From positions 44,115,847 through 44,179,846 of the forward strand of contig CM051024.1 in assembly GCA_027627225.1 (NCBI GenBank): a stretch of 64,000 nucleotides of DNA, given 5' to 3'. Within the stretch, counting starts at the first letter, position 1. The number at the start of each line of letters is the position of its first letter. The DNA is from Congeria kusceri (taxonomy: Eukaryota > Mollusca > Bivalvia > Myida > Dreissenidae). The notes beneath the pieces are model-generated. The model was not told the origin of the DNA. It was given only the letters and a program-made list of their open reading frames with translations, and searched no databases. A program made the position numbers and the translations under genes. Positions 33,580 to 45,240 of this stretch are shown here, piece by piece.

Positions 33580-34849
33580 GTATTGATATTCTTGGTCTTG
33601 TTGAAGCAAATGTATTTACCAAACTGCTTGAATCATATTTAACTATTTAAGAGAAAATATATAGAGATGATGTTTGTTGATTTTGGTGTAAGATCGTATT
33701 TTATTCCACGAGTGTTCATAGAAAATGATCTTTTCACGAGTGGCGCAGTATTTGTAAATATTTGTAAAAACAGTGTGCAAATAGTCAATTTACACAGTTA
33801 AAATACTGTGTTAAAGTAGGCCTAATATGAAGATGATATATAACAGTTTGGCAGGTAAACATTTGCTTTAGCTTGTACCACTGCTATGAATAAGTTGTGA
33901 CAGAAAAAACAATATCGACTAATTGTTTGTTGTTTCCTGGCTGGTTGGTAGGTTTCAAAAAATCATAGGGACGCTAAACATAGAATCAAATTTGTATGGT
34001 CTAATGTTATTTCCACCAAAAGCCAATTCTCTATTTATGTCGTTATTAATGATATGAATCATGCATGATATGCACTTGCTAAACTGCGCATAATTTTTAT
34101 ATTATAAGTGTAAGTGTCCGCCCGGATAGTTTTCTGAGCAATATATACATTTACCATCGAAATCAGGCATTATTTTTAGTGTGAACGATATATTCAATGA
34201 ATATGAAACAAACTAAGATAATTTCAAAATTATTTACTACTAAAACAAAACCGAACAGTTACGTTTGAAGCTATAACCATTCGTATTAAAAATTTAAAAT
34301 GTCCGTTATTTACATTAAATCCGTTTCATTACGAAAATCAGTAATGCCAAAATGTTGCTAACAACGTTTGTTATTAGAAAAATCATTAAGCTAAATCTTG
34401 GTATCAAACATATGTAAATGTTTGACTTGGCAAATACTTCCAAAATTCCTTAGCAGTTTCTTTTTTACGTTAGTATCTACAAATTATGAAAATTGAGACA
34501 TTTTTCCTATAACAAATTTTATAATTGATAGAAAACAATATTATTAATAACCATTAAACCACTAAACTCCATAATTACCATAATTCTATATTTATTACGC
34601 TACAAAAATATACCTGTTCTTTACAAGTACGTTATCAAATGCTGTATCATACCATTTGCAAATGTAATGCAAACTGTGATTCCTGCTTGCTACAAGAACT
34701 CTTATGATTATAAAGCACCATTTCAAAATAAGATTTTAACGTATAACAGTCACCTTTAACTGTTCTCAAAGGTTAGTAAAATACAAATAAACCTTAAAAT
34801 ATTTCGAAATTTAAAAAAAATTGCAAGTTTTTGCCTGCATCTTGATGTA
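33580..34849. other. AT-rich intergenic DNA
   Basis: I see no exon, RNA gene or repeat that I can support. The duplicated region begins near its right edge. Confidence 0.45.
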
Positions 34850-36660
34850 GTATAGTTCGGACACATACAACTTCAGTATCCGTACGTACTCGTAAATACG
34901 AATTGCCGCAGTTTTGCTTAGACAATATTCCAACAATTCCATACCATACAATTTTATTAATCAAAAAAACTTCGTTACTTAAGTGTTCTGACTGATTCTT
35001 AAATTAATCTATCGTCGAGATAGCTTGATTCTTTGCCTCAGTAAGAAATTTAACAAAAATACTATAGTAACAGTAAACTCAATGTTTAGCTTTAAAATAC
35101 GTCTGTAAAATATATCCCTTTTCTGTAGGATATAGTATAATTATATCATTTCACAGTAAAACTAAGGTAAAATACTGATGTAAGTAGTAATTTACCGTAA
35201 TACGTACAAAATTTATGCAACTGTTTTTCAATTACTAAATGTAATGTTATATACATTTTAATATGGTAATACGAGTATAAAACTCCTTGTTGTGCAAGAT
35301 ATACAGAATACACGGTCCATTTACATGGCCAGATTGAAAGCACAAAACTTAATGGAAGTTCATGTAACATTATGAAAAAGTCGCGACTAATAACAAACCA
35401 ACTGTACTAAATTTTCCCTATAGTCACACAAAACATTTACTTACAATTACACATATACAGCTATCTACAGAAAAAGTGAAGTCTTGCATTGTGATGCACT
35501 TAATGACACATTGCATGCACTCCGTTTGCAGTTTTCTATAACTGCGTTTTCAAACTGATGTGTCAAATTAATTTAAAGTCTTACTTTTACATTCCCCACG
35601 AAAAACAATTAATATATAGAGAATAACAGGTTACTGCCTGCTCTTGTGTAATATATCAGGTGAGGCTTAGAATAATATAACGGCGAGGCTTGTCGAACCT
35701 GATATATTACCCAAGACCATGCAGTCTATTCATATAATATTGGAAACACAAACTGAAATGGATTGCAACGGTCAATTTCATCGGAGAACACGCATCTTGT
35801 TTTGAGACGCCATTTTCATGATTTTGGAGTTGTGTATTGAAATTGACATTTTGAGGATCGTTTCAATAATGACTATAGCGTGTTCTATTTTTGGTCAAAA
35901 CATGTTTGAGACTCAACATAAACTAATTCTGTGTAGTGACTTTTAGTTCATTTATTTCAAATGTATTGAAATAACTGTGTATGGATGATTTATTGTTCCA
36001 TTGATGACGTCATACCACTACCAAAGTGCCGGTTTATGTGAATATTTAAAAAAAATAACGTTTTAATAATGAACTATATACGTTCTTGGTATCAAATTGT
36101 TTGTTTTGTTAAATCTGATTCATTTTTACTGAAAATGTTGACTTTAGAAGTGGATTTCGAGTAATATGGCGTACCTCCAAACATTGAATGATATAGACGC
36201 TACTGACCTGTTATAAAACACTATATCAGGCTACTTTGTATCAGGCCGATATCAGCATAGAGGTATGATACAAAGCATCATTGTCCCTCCTATCTGTGTG
36301 TGTGTCTAATATTTGTATAAACTGTCAAGGCAATTGCTAATAAACATGCCGAGTTAATGCTTATGAATTGAATAACGATTCCAAATAACACTGTCCCTGC
36401 TCGGGGTATTTGCAAAAGGTTTCTTACTGAGCCAGAATTCCGTCTAGAGGTCTTCTTATAGTTCCTACCGAAACTGACAAGTTTTTCCAGTGATCAGAAA
36501 AGAATATGTTCAGAACCCTTGAAATGCACATGAGAAACTGATGAATATCCCGTATTCTGTTTTGTTCATTAACGACCGTATTTTTTTACTTTCTAAGATC
36601 TTCAAGCATATTTAAATATCAAAACAACATTCTTCCTCCTTTAGCGAACATTATAACATG
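34850..36660. repeat. Segmental duplication, module Y copy 1
   Basis: Sequence here is shared with 39,690-40,605. One match is ATTGCCGCAGTTTTGCTTA with AACAATTCCA (from about 34,900) against TCGCCGTTGTTTTGCTTA with AACAATTCCA (from about 39,700). Another is GTCACACAAAACATT near 35,425 against GTCATACAAAACATT near 40,063. The best-matched part, 36,296-36,660, contains TGTCCCTGCTCGGGGTATTT, GAGCCAGAATTC, TTCCAGTGATCAG and CACATGAGAAACTGATGAAT. It has matches at 40,251-40,605 and, in shorter form, at 40,694-40,930. No frame is conserved between copies, so this is non-coding. Confidence 0.75.
35631..35727. repeat. Foldback element, about 97 bp
   Basis: CTTGTGTAATATATCAGGT on the left pairs with ACCTGATATATTACCCAAG on the right (18 of 19), and pairing extends outward with mismatches (TACTGCCTGCT against AGACCATGCAGTC). 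The loop has CGAGGCTTGTCGAA, the same wording as at 30,020-30,041. A short MITE-like hairpin. Confidence 0.65.
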
Positions 36661-36819
36661 ACACATGCTAATTTGTCTATAGACAATGAACATAATTATC
36701 GTTTTTTGTTAAACTACCCAATTAACAACGCAAAAAGTAGACCAGACTCTGAGCGGAACTATTAAAAAGTAGTTCCAATTTCAATTGCAAGAATTATGTC
36801 AAATCATGTTAGAATCGAA

Positions 36820-36988
36820 ATAATGTTCGCATTATCGTTGTTTGTCGGCAAATAAACAACTGTTTGTCGTTCTGGTGCGCGGTTATTAAACAACTCCGGC
36901 TAGCGCCCTCGTGGTGGTGAAATTCCTACGCATCCGAACTCAAAATTGTTGTTTATTGGCCGATAAACAACGATAAACCGAAAATTAT
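36820..36988. mobile_element. MITE, about 170 bp with 41-bp inverted ends
   Basis: CGTTGTTTGTCGGCAAATAA (from 36,836) and its partner ending ATTGGCCGATAAACAACG (to 36,972) pair at 23 of 25 positions. Pairing continues outward to 36,820 and 36,988 with a few mismatches. The short interior is GC-richer (GGCTAGCGCCCTCGTGGTGG). It sits between module Y copy 1 and module X copy 1 and is absent from the other duplicate junction at about 40,610. That absence indicates insertion after the duplication. Confidence 0.7.
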
Positions 36989-37469
36989 TTTTTAAATATG
37001 CATGTACTTGAACAGTGGGTACGTAAGAAGTTAAAGTACACTATCTTCGATTAGTAATGTATTTTAATGATAATGTCCACAATTAGCTTCACATTACCAT
37101 TACACTATACAAATACACATTTTTCATGTCATCACGTTCTTGCAACCGCAAACCGGCTTGAACACTCAATGTTTTGCATTGGCCGTTCGTGTTTGTGATT
37201 GTTCCGTGTTTTTGTTTTCGACTTGTGCTGTGTAGTTCAGTACAAAATACGGTTTCATTTTGCAAACGATACAGAGCCATATGTGAGTGTGCACACATGT
37301 GAATTTGAATATATAATGTCTTTTCAATGGCACGTACATACATACTTTCCTAATCGAGAGTTAAGTGAATTTCCTCCTTTTGTTGTTATTTAGTTTTCTT
37401 CCAATGCTAGACAAGATACATAGCATTTTATTAATTATTTATTGCATTATATTTTACACATATATCGTT

Positions 37470-38450
37470 AACAAGAAAACGAACCAAGCATTTTGAAATG
37501 TCAATGCGTTTATGGAATACTATTCTAAGCTCAACCAAACACTTTGCTGATGCAAAACAATCCTTTATTTGTAGGTGATTGATTAAAATGTAACCCAACT
37601 GGTACTTGATTAAATTCCTTCATTTTCCTTCCTTTTTTGGCACGGAATACTAATAAGGGTCCGTTCTCATAGCGTCACTTTAATGTTTATCGTTTGTATC
37701 GCATTTAGGAGAACAGTCCAAATGCACTCTGAGCTTCCTTACGTATAGTATGCTTTTCTCCTTCATAAGCGAATATTTGATTAGACTCAAAGTAATGTAT
37801 ATTGACACCATTATCAGTGCGTTTTATGTTATATTAGTCTATCATACCAATCACGGTGATTACCTAATTTGGTTTGTTTTCAGCGACTTCGGCGAAATAA
37901 CTGAGAGGAACTAGAACTAATAACTCTCTGACATCCGTGTCAATTACATTACATGCAACCACAAGAAGGTAAGTACTTAGGCTGCAATTTCTTGGACAGA
38001 ACAAAGAGAGAGATATTTGAAAATGAAACGGCCATATTATGCTTAAAAGATTAAATGAGCTTTTTCGATGCGTTTACATGGAGTTCCCAGACGTAATTAT
38101 ATATTTTCGTTTGTATTACCGCGCCTTGCAATAGTTAATTTCATTACTGGCTGGTTTTTATTCATTGTGACACTTTAATGCTGAATTTCTTGATTCATGG
38201 AAAAGAAGCAAATCGCTTTGTTTGTCAACTTTAATTGGTGATAAGATTTTAGGGCGCGTTTAGCAAGTCCTACATTAAATTGCATTAAACATACATGTTC
38301 CTTCGCGTTTATCAAGACATTCAACACTGTCTTGTTGCAAAGTCCTACTTTCTCTAGCAAAGTGAAAACTATGCTATCAATAAAACTGATGGATGCTCCC
38401 CAATAATGCACTTTGTTTGTGGGACTGAAATGAGTAAGCAGAGATATTAA
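37470..38450. repeat. Segmental duplication, module X copy 1
   Basis: It starts with AACGAACCAAGCATT and GTACTTGATTAAATTCCTTC, shared with 41,648-41,850. It continues with GAATATTTGATTAGACTCAA and 'GTAATGTATATTGACACCAT', shared with 38,676-38,740, and includes the exon-like block at 37,884-37,968. Near 38,250-38,300, GTTTAGCAAGTCCTACATTA matches 39,650 and 43,140. The module occurs about three times between 37 and 43.5 kb. Confidence 0.75.
37884..37968 (+). ncRNA. Exon-like 85-bp block, copy A (non-coding)
   Basis: Preceded by GGTTTGTTTTCAG and followed by GTAAGTACTTAGG, both near-consensus splice signals. All three frames contain stops (TGA, TAG and TAA within the first 35 bases), so it would be a 5' UTR or long non-coding RNA exon. 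The same block recurs at 38,795-38,879 with both splice signals intact and identical length. The flanking sequence is equally conserved, so common descent by duplication explains the similarity. Whether it is transcribed is unknown. Confidence 0.35.
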
Positions 38451-38794
38451 AAAATATTTCTATCACTAGAACTGCAAGACCAAATCAGTTGTCAAAACTG
38501 TATTTGAGCTTCACACAAAATGTACATACTAACATGCAGATGCAGCACAATAGTAAAAGCGACATCCAATATCTTTAACTGTACGAAATATCGTTCAAAC
38601 GGACCATTCTGATACAGCACACAACACCACTTGGAAATGCAGTATCATTGAGGTATGACCATGGGTTCTGCCATAAGCGAATATTTGGTTAGACGCAAAG
38701 TAATGTATATTGACACCATTACCAGTGCTACTATGTTTGTTATATTAGTCTAAATTACCAATCATTGTGATTAACTAAATCGGTTTGTTTCTAG

Positions 38795-38879
38795 TGACTT
38801 CGGCGAAATAACTTAGAGGAGCTAGAGCTAATAACTCTCGGACATTCGTGTCAATAACAAGCCAGGCAACCATAGGAAG
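38795..38879 (+). ncRNA. Exon-like 85-bp block, copy B (non-coding)
   Basis: Preceded by GGTTTGTTTCTAG and followed by GTAAGTACTTAGG. It has the same length as copy A with about 15 substitutions, and stops in every frame. It keeps a usable acceptor and donor. Confidence 0.35.
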
Positions 38880-39194
38880 GTAAGTACTTAGGCTGCAATT
38901 TCTTGGACAGAACTAAAAGAGAGTCATTTGAAATGAAAGGACCATATTGCGCTACCACGATCAACATGAAGTTTATTTTCGTTTCTATTACTGACGCCTT
39001 GCAATGGTTGATTTCATTACTGACTGGCTTTTATCCACTGAAACACTGTAGTGCTGAAAAACAAATTGGCCTTGCAGAGTTTGCAGCCAGTGCCGCGCAT
39101 TACTTGCTATTTTCATGTTTCCAGTCCTTCATGTATTTTAATATCAAAGTATTAAAAATCATGATTGTGGCAAGCATGCACACTGCGATTATTT

Positions 39195-39215
39195 TGTTTG
39201 TTTGTTTGTTTGTTT
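39195..39215 (+). repeat. (GTTT)n microsatellite
   Basis: Five tandem GTTT units. Of interest only because they create the hydrophobic stretch of the spurious frame at 38,903-39,328. Confidence 0.8.
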
Positions 39216-40250
39216 ATTTTGTTTGCAATTATTTTGTGTGTTTGTTAAACGATAAAGTTCCCGGACTCCTTTTAATTTTCGTGTATCTTACGTCCAACAA
39301 TGATAAAATTGTATACGATTCAGTATAAGATTATTTGTAACGTGTATACAAAGAATCATTTAAATTATCTTTAAGTCTCTTATAAACCCGACTACATAAA
39401 TATTGAACTGTTTATGTTTGCATTCCAAATACATTAGAAATTGAACGTGTTAAAGGTCGAATATAAAGACAGTAAACATTCAATATGATTTGATTAAATT
39501 AAGGTTATTAGAGTGGTCTATGTCAATAATTATGTCAAATTTCAAAGTTTTCATTAGATACATAGAGTATAGAATTATTGCAAGTAATTGATTGGACTTA
39601 TTTTCATGCAGTGGCAATGTCAACTTTAAATAGGTGATAGAGTTATGGGCGTGTTAAGCAAGCCATACATTAAATTTCATCGAACATACAGTATACGAAT
39701 CGCCGTTGTTTTGCTTATAAAACATTTCAACAATTCCAAACCATACGTACAAAGCCTATTAATTCAGCTACCTTTTATTGCTTTAATAGGCATTGTTTTA
39801 ATATCATGCTCAGTTGTCGCCCTGCGACGGATTGTAATACTTATATAACGTCGAAATACTGTGGACTTCACAAATCAAATCAACCCAAAATTTCTATAAA
39901 ATACATCATTTTTCAAATATTAATCCGTAGTTCAACAACTGTTCAACTCTTTACAAATGAACGGTTCCAGTCCAGATTTTAAGAATAAACTTTAATATGA
40001 CAATATGAACTCGAAGTTTCGCTATTTATGCTAAACCAACATTTCTAAACTTGCTTTCTAGTCATACAAAACATTGACTTACAGTTACAAATATCCATCT
40101 ATCCACAGGAAAAAACACCTTCTGTCATGTCTCGCACCCTGATGCACCGTTCAGAATTTTTTTTTTTACAAACTAATATGACCAAATTAATTTAACGGCT
40201 AACATATTTTCCCAAAATTACAATAAATACGAAGCATCATATTTCCGCCT

Positions 40251-40605
40251 ATCTGGATGTGTGTCTAATATATTAACTGTCAAAGCAATTGCCAATCAAG
40301 ATGCTGAGTTGATGCTTAGTGAATTGAATAACGATTCCAAATAATAATGTCCCTGCTCAGGGTGCTTGCAAAAGGCTTCTTACCGAGCCAGAATCAATAA
40401 CCATTCCATCTGGAGGTCTCAGTTCCTACAGAAACTGACTAGGATATTCCAGTGATCAGCTAAGACGCCCATGAAGTGCACATGAGAAACTGATGAATAG
40501 TTCGTATTATATTTTGTTCATTAACGAGCGTATTTGCTTAGTTTCTAAGATCTGCATTCATATTTAAATATCAAAACACTATTCTTCCTGCTTTAGCGAA
40601 TCATT
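40251..40605. repeat. Segmental duplication, module Y copy 2
   Basis: Matches 36,296-36,660 through TGTCCCTGCTCAGGGTGCTT, TTACCGAGCCAGAATC, TTCCAGTGATCAG, TGCACATGAGAAACTGATGA and ATATTTAAATATCAAAACA. It ends at the same joint phrase, CAGTGGGTACGTAAG (40,614 here, 37,014 in copy 1). Confidence 0.75.
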
Positions 40606-40693
40606 TACATGTACAGTGGGTACGTAAGCAGGTTCCGTGAAAAATTTATTACTTATAGTGCCTTTTAATTATAATTTTCACAATAAGGTTTAC

Positions 40694-40930
40694 ATTCCCT
40701 GCTCGGGGTCTTTGCAAAAGGTTTTCTACCGAGCCAGAATCAATATCAATTCCATCTAGAGGTCTTATAGTTCCTTTAGAAACTGACTAGGATATTCCAG
40801 TGATCAAGAAAAGACTTCGTTCAAAAGCCCATGAAGAGTGCACATGAGAAACTCATGTATATCCCGCATCATGTTTTATTCCCTAACTAGAGAATTTTCT
40901 TCTTGTATAAGAACTACATGCATATTTAAA
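40694..40930. repeat. Segmental duplication, module Y copy 3 (partial)
   Basis: It begins TCCCTGCTCGGGGTCTTTGC and includes CTACCGAGCCAGAATC, TTCCAGTGATCA and TGCACATGAGAAACT. It lies about 440 bp after copy 2, so the array was locally re-duplicated. Confidence 0.75.
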
Positions 40931-41647
40931 AATGTTTTATATAGTTTGTATAGTTTGTACTTGCAATTTTATATACCGCAATATATGCGTGTAATACGTC
41001 AATCATAATGTATATACATAAATATTGTGTGTAAATTAAAAATACCAATTTTTAATAAATACATTACGGATAACTAACAACAGGACAAACGATAAAGTAC
41101 AAGTATGCATACTGCAAACATATTTTGAAATAATTCAGTATCTTTCTGAATGACTTCTGATATCCTTCGTAGATTTACTAAGCAACATTTCTAATAATGT
41201 TTTTTCACTCAAAACTAAGATTTTACATGCATCTTGATCGCTTATTTTACATGTATATCAATATGCGTTGCAAAGTTATTTGAACAAATAAGGAACAACA
41301 CATTGGTCTGATTAAAAGACAGAGGTTTTCATTTCGTATTCTTCGTCATTTCATCTTCTTCTTTTTAAATGACACGCCCCTATATGCTTTCAATATATTT
41401 TATGTGACGATGTGGCTCCTTCTGTTCAGTTCTGATTAAAATACAAATGAATAGATAATGCCTTCAAGCGACACAACGTTGTATCAATTATTTATTTTAT
41501 TTTGTTATAATTTTAATTAATTTTAAAAACATTTTAATTTAATTTTTATTAGTTATTTATTTTAAAAGTATGAAACAAAAAACGGTCCAAATAAGTACTT
41601 GCTTACATTAAAAAGAATTGTTCTAATCATTTATTTAAATATATTTA

Positions 41648-43400
41648 ACAAGTAAACGAACCGACACTGCTGAAATGTCAACACCAAGGGGTGCATGTGA
41701 ATACTATTCTAAAATAAGCAACGACTTAACTGATGCACAAGAATCGTCTATAAGAAGGTGATTGATTAAGGTGATTGATTAAAATTTAGCCCTGCTGGTA
41801 CTTGATTAAATTCCTTCAGTTCCTTTCATTGTTTGGCAAGGAATACTAATAAGGGTGTTTTTAGTCTGGATCACTAACAATAGATTTCTTGTCCAAGAAA
41901 GGAAATGACTATGTATTTTGTATACCATATATTCAGATCAAAACGTCTCTCATGGCATACTTATATTGTTTATCGCTTGTATTGAATTTCTAAGAATTAT
42001 CCAACTGTTTGCAGATTTTTACGTATTGATGTTGTTTTTTCTAGTATGTTCTTCTACACAAGCGATTAATTTTTATTATTTCGTATGACTCACATGTATG
42101 TTTAATGCACCATTAACAATGCAATTTATTTTGATATTAGTCTACCATACAAATCACTGTGATTAACTATTTCGGTTTGTTTCCAGGGATATCATCGAAT
42201 AACTGAGAGGACCTAGAGCCAATAACTCTGTGACATTCGTGTCAATTACAAGCCATGCAAAGATGGGAAGATAATTATGTGGACTCCAATCTTTCGAGAG
42301 GATCTTGGAGAGCCATTTGAAAAATCAAGGGCCATATTGTGCTAACAAGATCAAATGGGTGCTGCCGATGCTATTACTTGCGTTTGCCAAACGTTATTAA
42401 ATATTTGCGCTTGTAGGACTCGTTCTTTTCAACTGTAGATTCCATTACTGTAGAGTTTTTTCTTTACAACACACTTTAAGTAACACCATTTAGGGAACAC
42501 CATTTAAGGTACTAGTAAAACGCTCAACAGCATTAAAGGTACTACTCTTTTATTTCTACGAGCATACAATTTTAACTCCTGCTATCGCAGAGGCATTCAA
42601 GCAATGGGCGTGCCATGCCTGTAGGCGTGGCCAGTGCACGCTACACCACAATTACTTAATAGCTTTTATGCACTGTGATACTAATTGTCTTTGATGAATT
42701 CAGGAAAAAAACAAATTTGCCTTGAAACGTCTGTACCCAGAGCCACGTTAACCTTTTTATTTTTCCAATCCTTCAAGCTTATTATTATTAGTACGTAATA
42801 CAGAGTATTACTTTGTTACACTGTGTGGTTATTCATTTATTTGTTTGTAAAAAGATATAAATTAACACGACAACTTATGAACTGCATATGCTTTCTAAAT
42901 ACAAGCAAGTCATATATTAAACATCTTATAGACTGCATTTAAACATAATGAACATGTAATATGAAGTTATATAAAATGTAGGTTATTAGAGTTGCACATG
43001 TATATTTGAATATATGACTATGTCAATGTCAGATTTCAACTTTTAATTATATGTATAGCGGATTATTAAATGCAATTATTCAGACTGATGTTCACGCACT
43101 TGTAATGTCACTATTACATTTGCGACAGATTAAAGGAAGTGTTAAGTAAGTCATATATTAAATGTTATCGCTTTTAGATGTCCTTTGCGTTTTACGAAAC
43201 GGTCAATACTGCGTTGTTATTGTAAAGTCTTACTTTTTCTAACAAAAATGAAAGCAATGATATCAATTAAACTGCAGGATACTCCTCAATAATGCACATC
43301 GTATATCGAACTGAAATAAGGAGGTAGAAATATAAATTATTAAACAAATAATATCATTATAACTGAAGATCACATCCGTTGTCAAAACTGAAGTTGAACA
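41648..43400. repeat. Segmental duplication, module X copy 3
   Basis: Matches copy 1 from AACGAACCGACACTGCTGAA through GTACTTGATTAAATTCCTTC and GGCAAGGAATACTAATAAGG, then block C (42,187-42,270), and ends near GTGTTAAGTAAGTCATATAT (43,140) and TACTCCTCAATAATGCAC (43,270; compare 38,396). It is the most diverged of the three. Confidence 0.7.
42187..42270 (+). ncRNA. Exon-like block, copy C, donor lost
   Basis: The acceptor TTCGGTTTGTTTCCAG is kept, but the donor reads GGGAAG|ATAATT where copies A and B have GGTAAGT. With G to A at the first intron base this copy should not splice normally. It is 84 bp long, so it has lost one base. Confidence 0.3.
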
Positions 43401-43489
43401 TAACACGAAAATCCCATACCAACATGCAGATGAAGTAAAATTGTTAAAAACTAGTATACAGTATATTTGTTTACATATAACGAATCAAG

Positions 43490-43760
43490 CACCACATAAC
43501 GAGGAGAACTGATTTAAAAGCACGTGTTTACTGTTTCTGTAATAAATAGTTCATAACAAATAAGACTAGTAGAACAGCATTTAACACACCATAGAAGCAA
43601 CAGGTACTTGTACGGATGCTTGGGTGGTAGAAATCTCCGATGCCCTTAAAAATATTTTTTTACAATTATGTAGCTTTGAACATCACATAATTCTTTCTGA
43701 TCTAGTAAATTTCAATTATGTATGATGGGCGTGTGAATTACGCATGCATATTAATTGTGC
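43490..43760. repeat. Diverged duplicate, paired with 44,950-45,240
   Basis: Shared phrases are ATAACAAATAAGACTAGTAG against ATAGCAAATAAGATTAGTGA, then AACA-CATTT-ACACACC/ACGAACC, TAATCTAGTA/TGATCTAGTA, ATTTCA and TATGTATGATGG against TATGTATTATGGA. About 65-70% similar by eye. Confidence 0.55.
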
Positions 43761-43949
43761 AATCAGGAGACAATATAATTGTCAATAGTCGATTGACATA
43801 GGAAACTAGTGTTCGTTGTCATCTTAGAACAATGATAGAAAGAAGTATTTCATTGACAGATATTTCATGCGCCAGACAGAGCTTATACATGCCGCACAAA
43901 TGAACACATCTGAATGAAACAAAACGGAACCTGAACCAGCAAATGAGAC

Positions 43950-44186
43950 CAGGGCCCATATTAAGTTGATCATAAGTCAAAACTTAAATTTGTGTTTAAA
44001 ACACTATGCTTTGGAACATTTGCATGACTAATGCTAGATATTAATACACTTTGAATTACATTGCAAATTATGTGTCAAAATCTTTCAGAAATGCATTAGT
44101 TTGTCAGAAAATCCATTAGTAAAATGTGATAATTTTAAGATATTTCTTAATTTTCAACTAAGATTCTTTATAAATACCAGCCCAGA
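43950..44186. mobile_element. Short inverted-repeat element with GGGCCC-type ends
   Basis: The left end CAGGGCCCATATTAAG (from 43,950) is mirrored, imperfectly, by TTTATAAATACCAGCCCAG (to about 44,186). A further end of the same family, CCTGTATTCACAAAGCTCC, starts near 44,347. The family recurs at 48,289, 61,431, 62,992 and 63,690. Confidence 0.45.
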
Positions 44187-44708
44187 CCCCACGACTACGA
44201 AAGTTCTCAATCTCAAACTTAGTCTTTAATTCAAATATTGACCAATCAGAATGCGTCTTACATTTGAACTGTAATTTCCATTCGTTTAATAGTTAAGATT
44301 AAGACTAAGATTAAACTTACGAATGTCCGTGGTCATGTGGCCAGGACCTGTATTCACAAAGCTCCTAATTCAAAACCTTATTGTTTTAAAATGTAAATTC
44401 CTTAGTCAGCGGCTGTTTTTGATAATTAATAATATTCAGTTTATGTTTGCATACACACAAGAGTTATTAGTGTTTATAAGTTTACGGTTCTGAATTGAAC
44501 ATATATTCTAGGAATAAACCTAGGGTCAATAACGGTACAGGCTTCTGAATAGGTGTAAGGAAGCAATCATAATTCATTCACATTTGCGGATAATTTGCGG
44601 TTCCATAGTTGGTTCCCACCGTAGGCTTCACATTTTGTTTGATAGGCAATTGGTCACTTGCCTAAACCAAAGGACCGGATGATGTTAATATGGGTTTCTC
44701 TGCAGCTG

Positions 44709-44911
44709 ATGTTTCTGGGGTTTTATTGGTCTAATGTTCTTAAAATCAGCTTCAAAGAGCCTGTGTCAACCAGCCATGAGTGTCAGCAAGGTGAACATGA
44801 CGCAAACAGAAATGTTTCTGGGGTTTTATTTGTTTTATGTTCTTAAAATCAGCTTCAAAATGCCTGTGTCAATCAGCCATGAGTGTCAGTAATCTTAACA
44901 TGACGCAAACA
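44709..44911 (+). repeat. 103-bp tandem duplication
   Basis: ATGTTTCTGGGGTTTTAT at 44,709 recurs at 44,812. Both copies run through 'GTTCTTAAAATCAGCTTCAA', CCATGAGTGTCAG and ACATGACGCAAACAG. Identity is about 90%. Confidence 0.85.
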
Positions 44912-44949
44912 GGACAATTGTAAAAAAGCATATAAAGCACATTTGTGTA

Positions 44950-45240
44950 TATATCGATGCATAACACAGATTTAACAGCACATGATTTTGAACTATCTAG
45001 TTCTACCAAAATTTAACTTTTAAGAAGACGTGCATAGCAAATAAGATTAGTGAAACAACATTTCACGAACCGTACGCGCACCATGTGCTTGTTTGAACAG
45101 TGTTTATTCTTGACTATACAATTACCAGATTCTTTTTTAATCTGTTTACAATTACTTTTCACAAGGAGAGTTGACGATCATAGAAGTATTTGTAATCTAG
45201 TACATTTCACTATAATGTATTATGGACCAGTGAAATACGT
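44950..45240. repeat. Diverged duplicate of 43,490-43,760
   Basis: The offset from the first copy is about 1.46 kb, with the 103-bp tandem duplication and a GGGCCC-type element between them. Short frames here are not conserved in the partner. Confidence 0.55.

Larger units (their letters stand above)
38676..39840. repeat. Segmental duplication, module X copy 2
   Basis: It begins GAATATTTGGTTAGACGCAA, about 907 bp downstream of the matching site in copy 1. It carries exon-like block B and then GCTGCAATTTCTTGGACAGA as in copy 1. Its end (from 39,645, GTGTTAAGCAAGCCATACAT) matches 38,250 and 43,140. A 141-codon frame (38,903-39,328) is broken in copy 1, so I do not treat it as a gene. Confidence 0.7.

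Noticed and set aside
38903..39328. 141-codon frame with hydrophobic C-terminal half
   Set aside because: It lies in module X copy 2. The matching part of copy 1 is out of frame and interrupted, and the hydrophobic stretch includes a (GTTT)n run.
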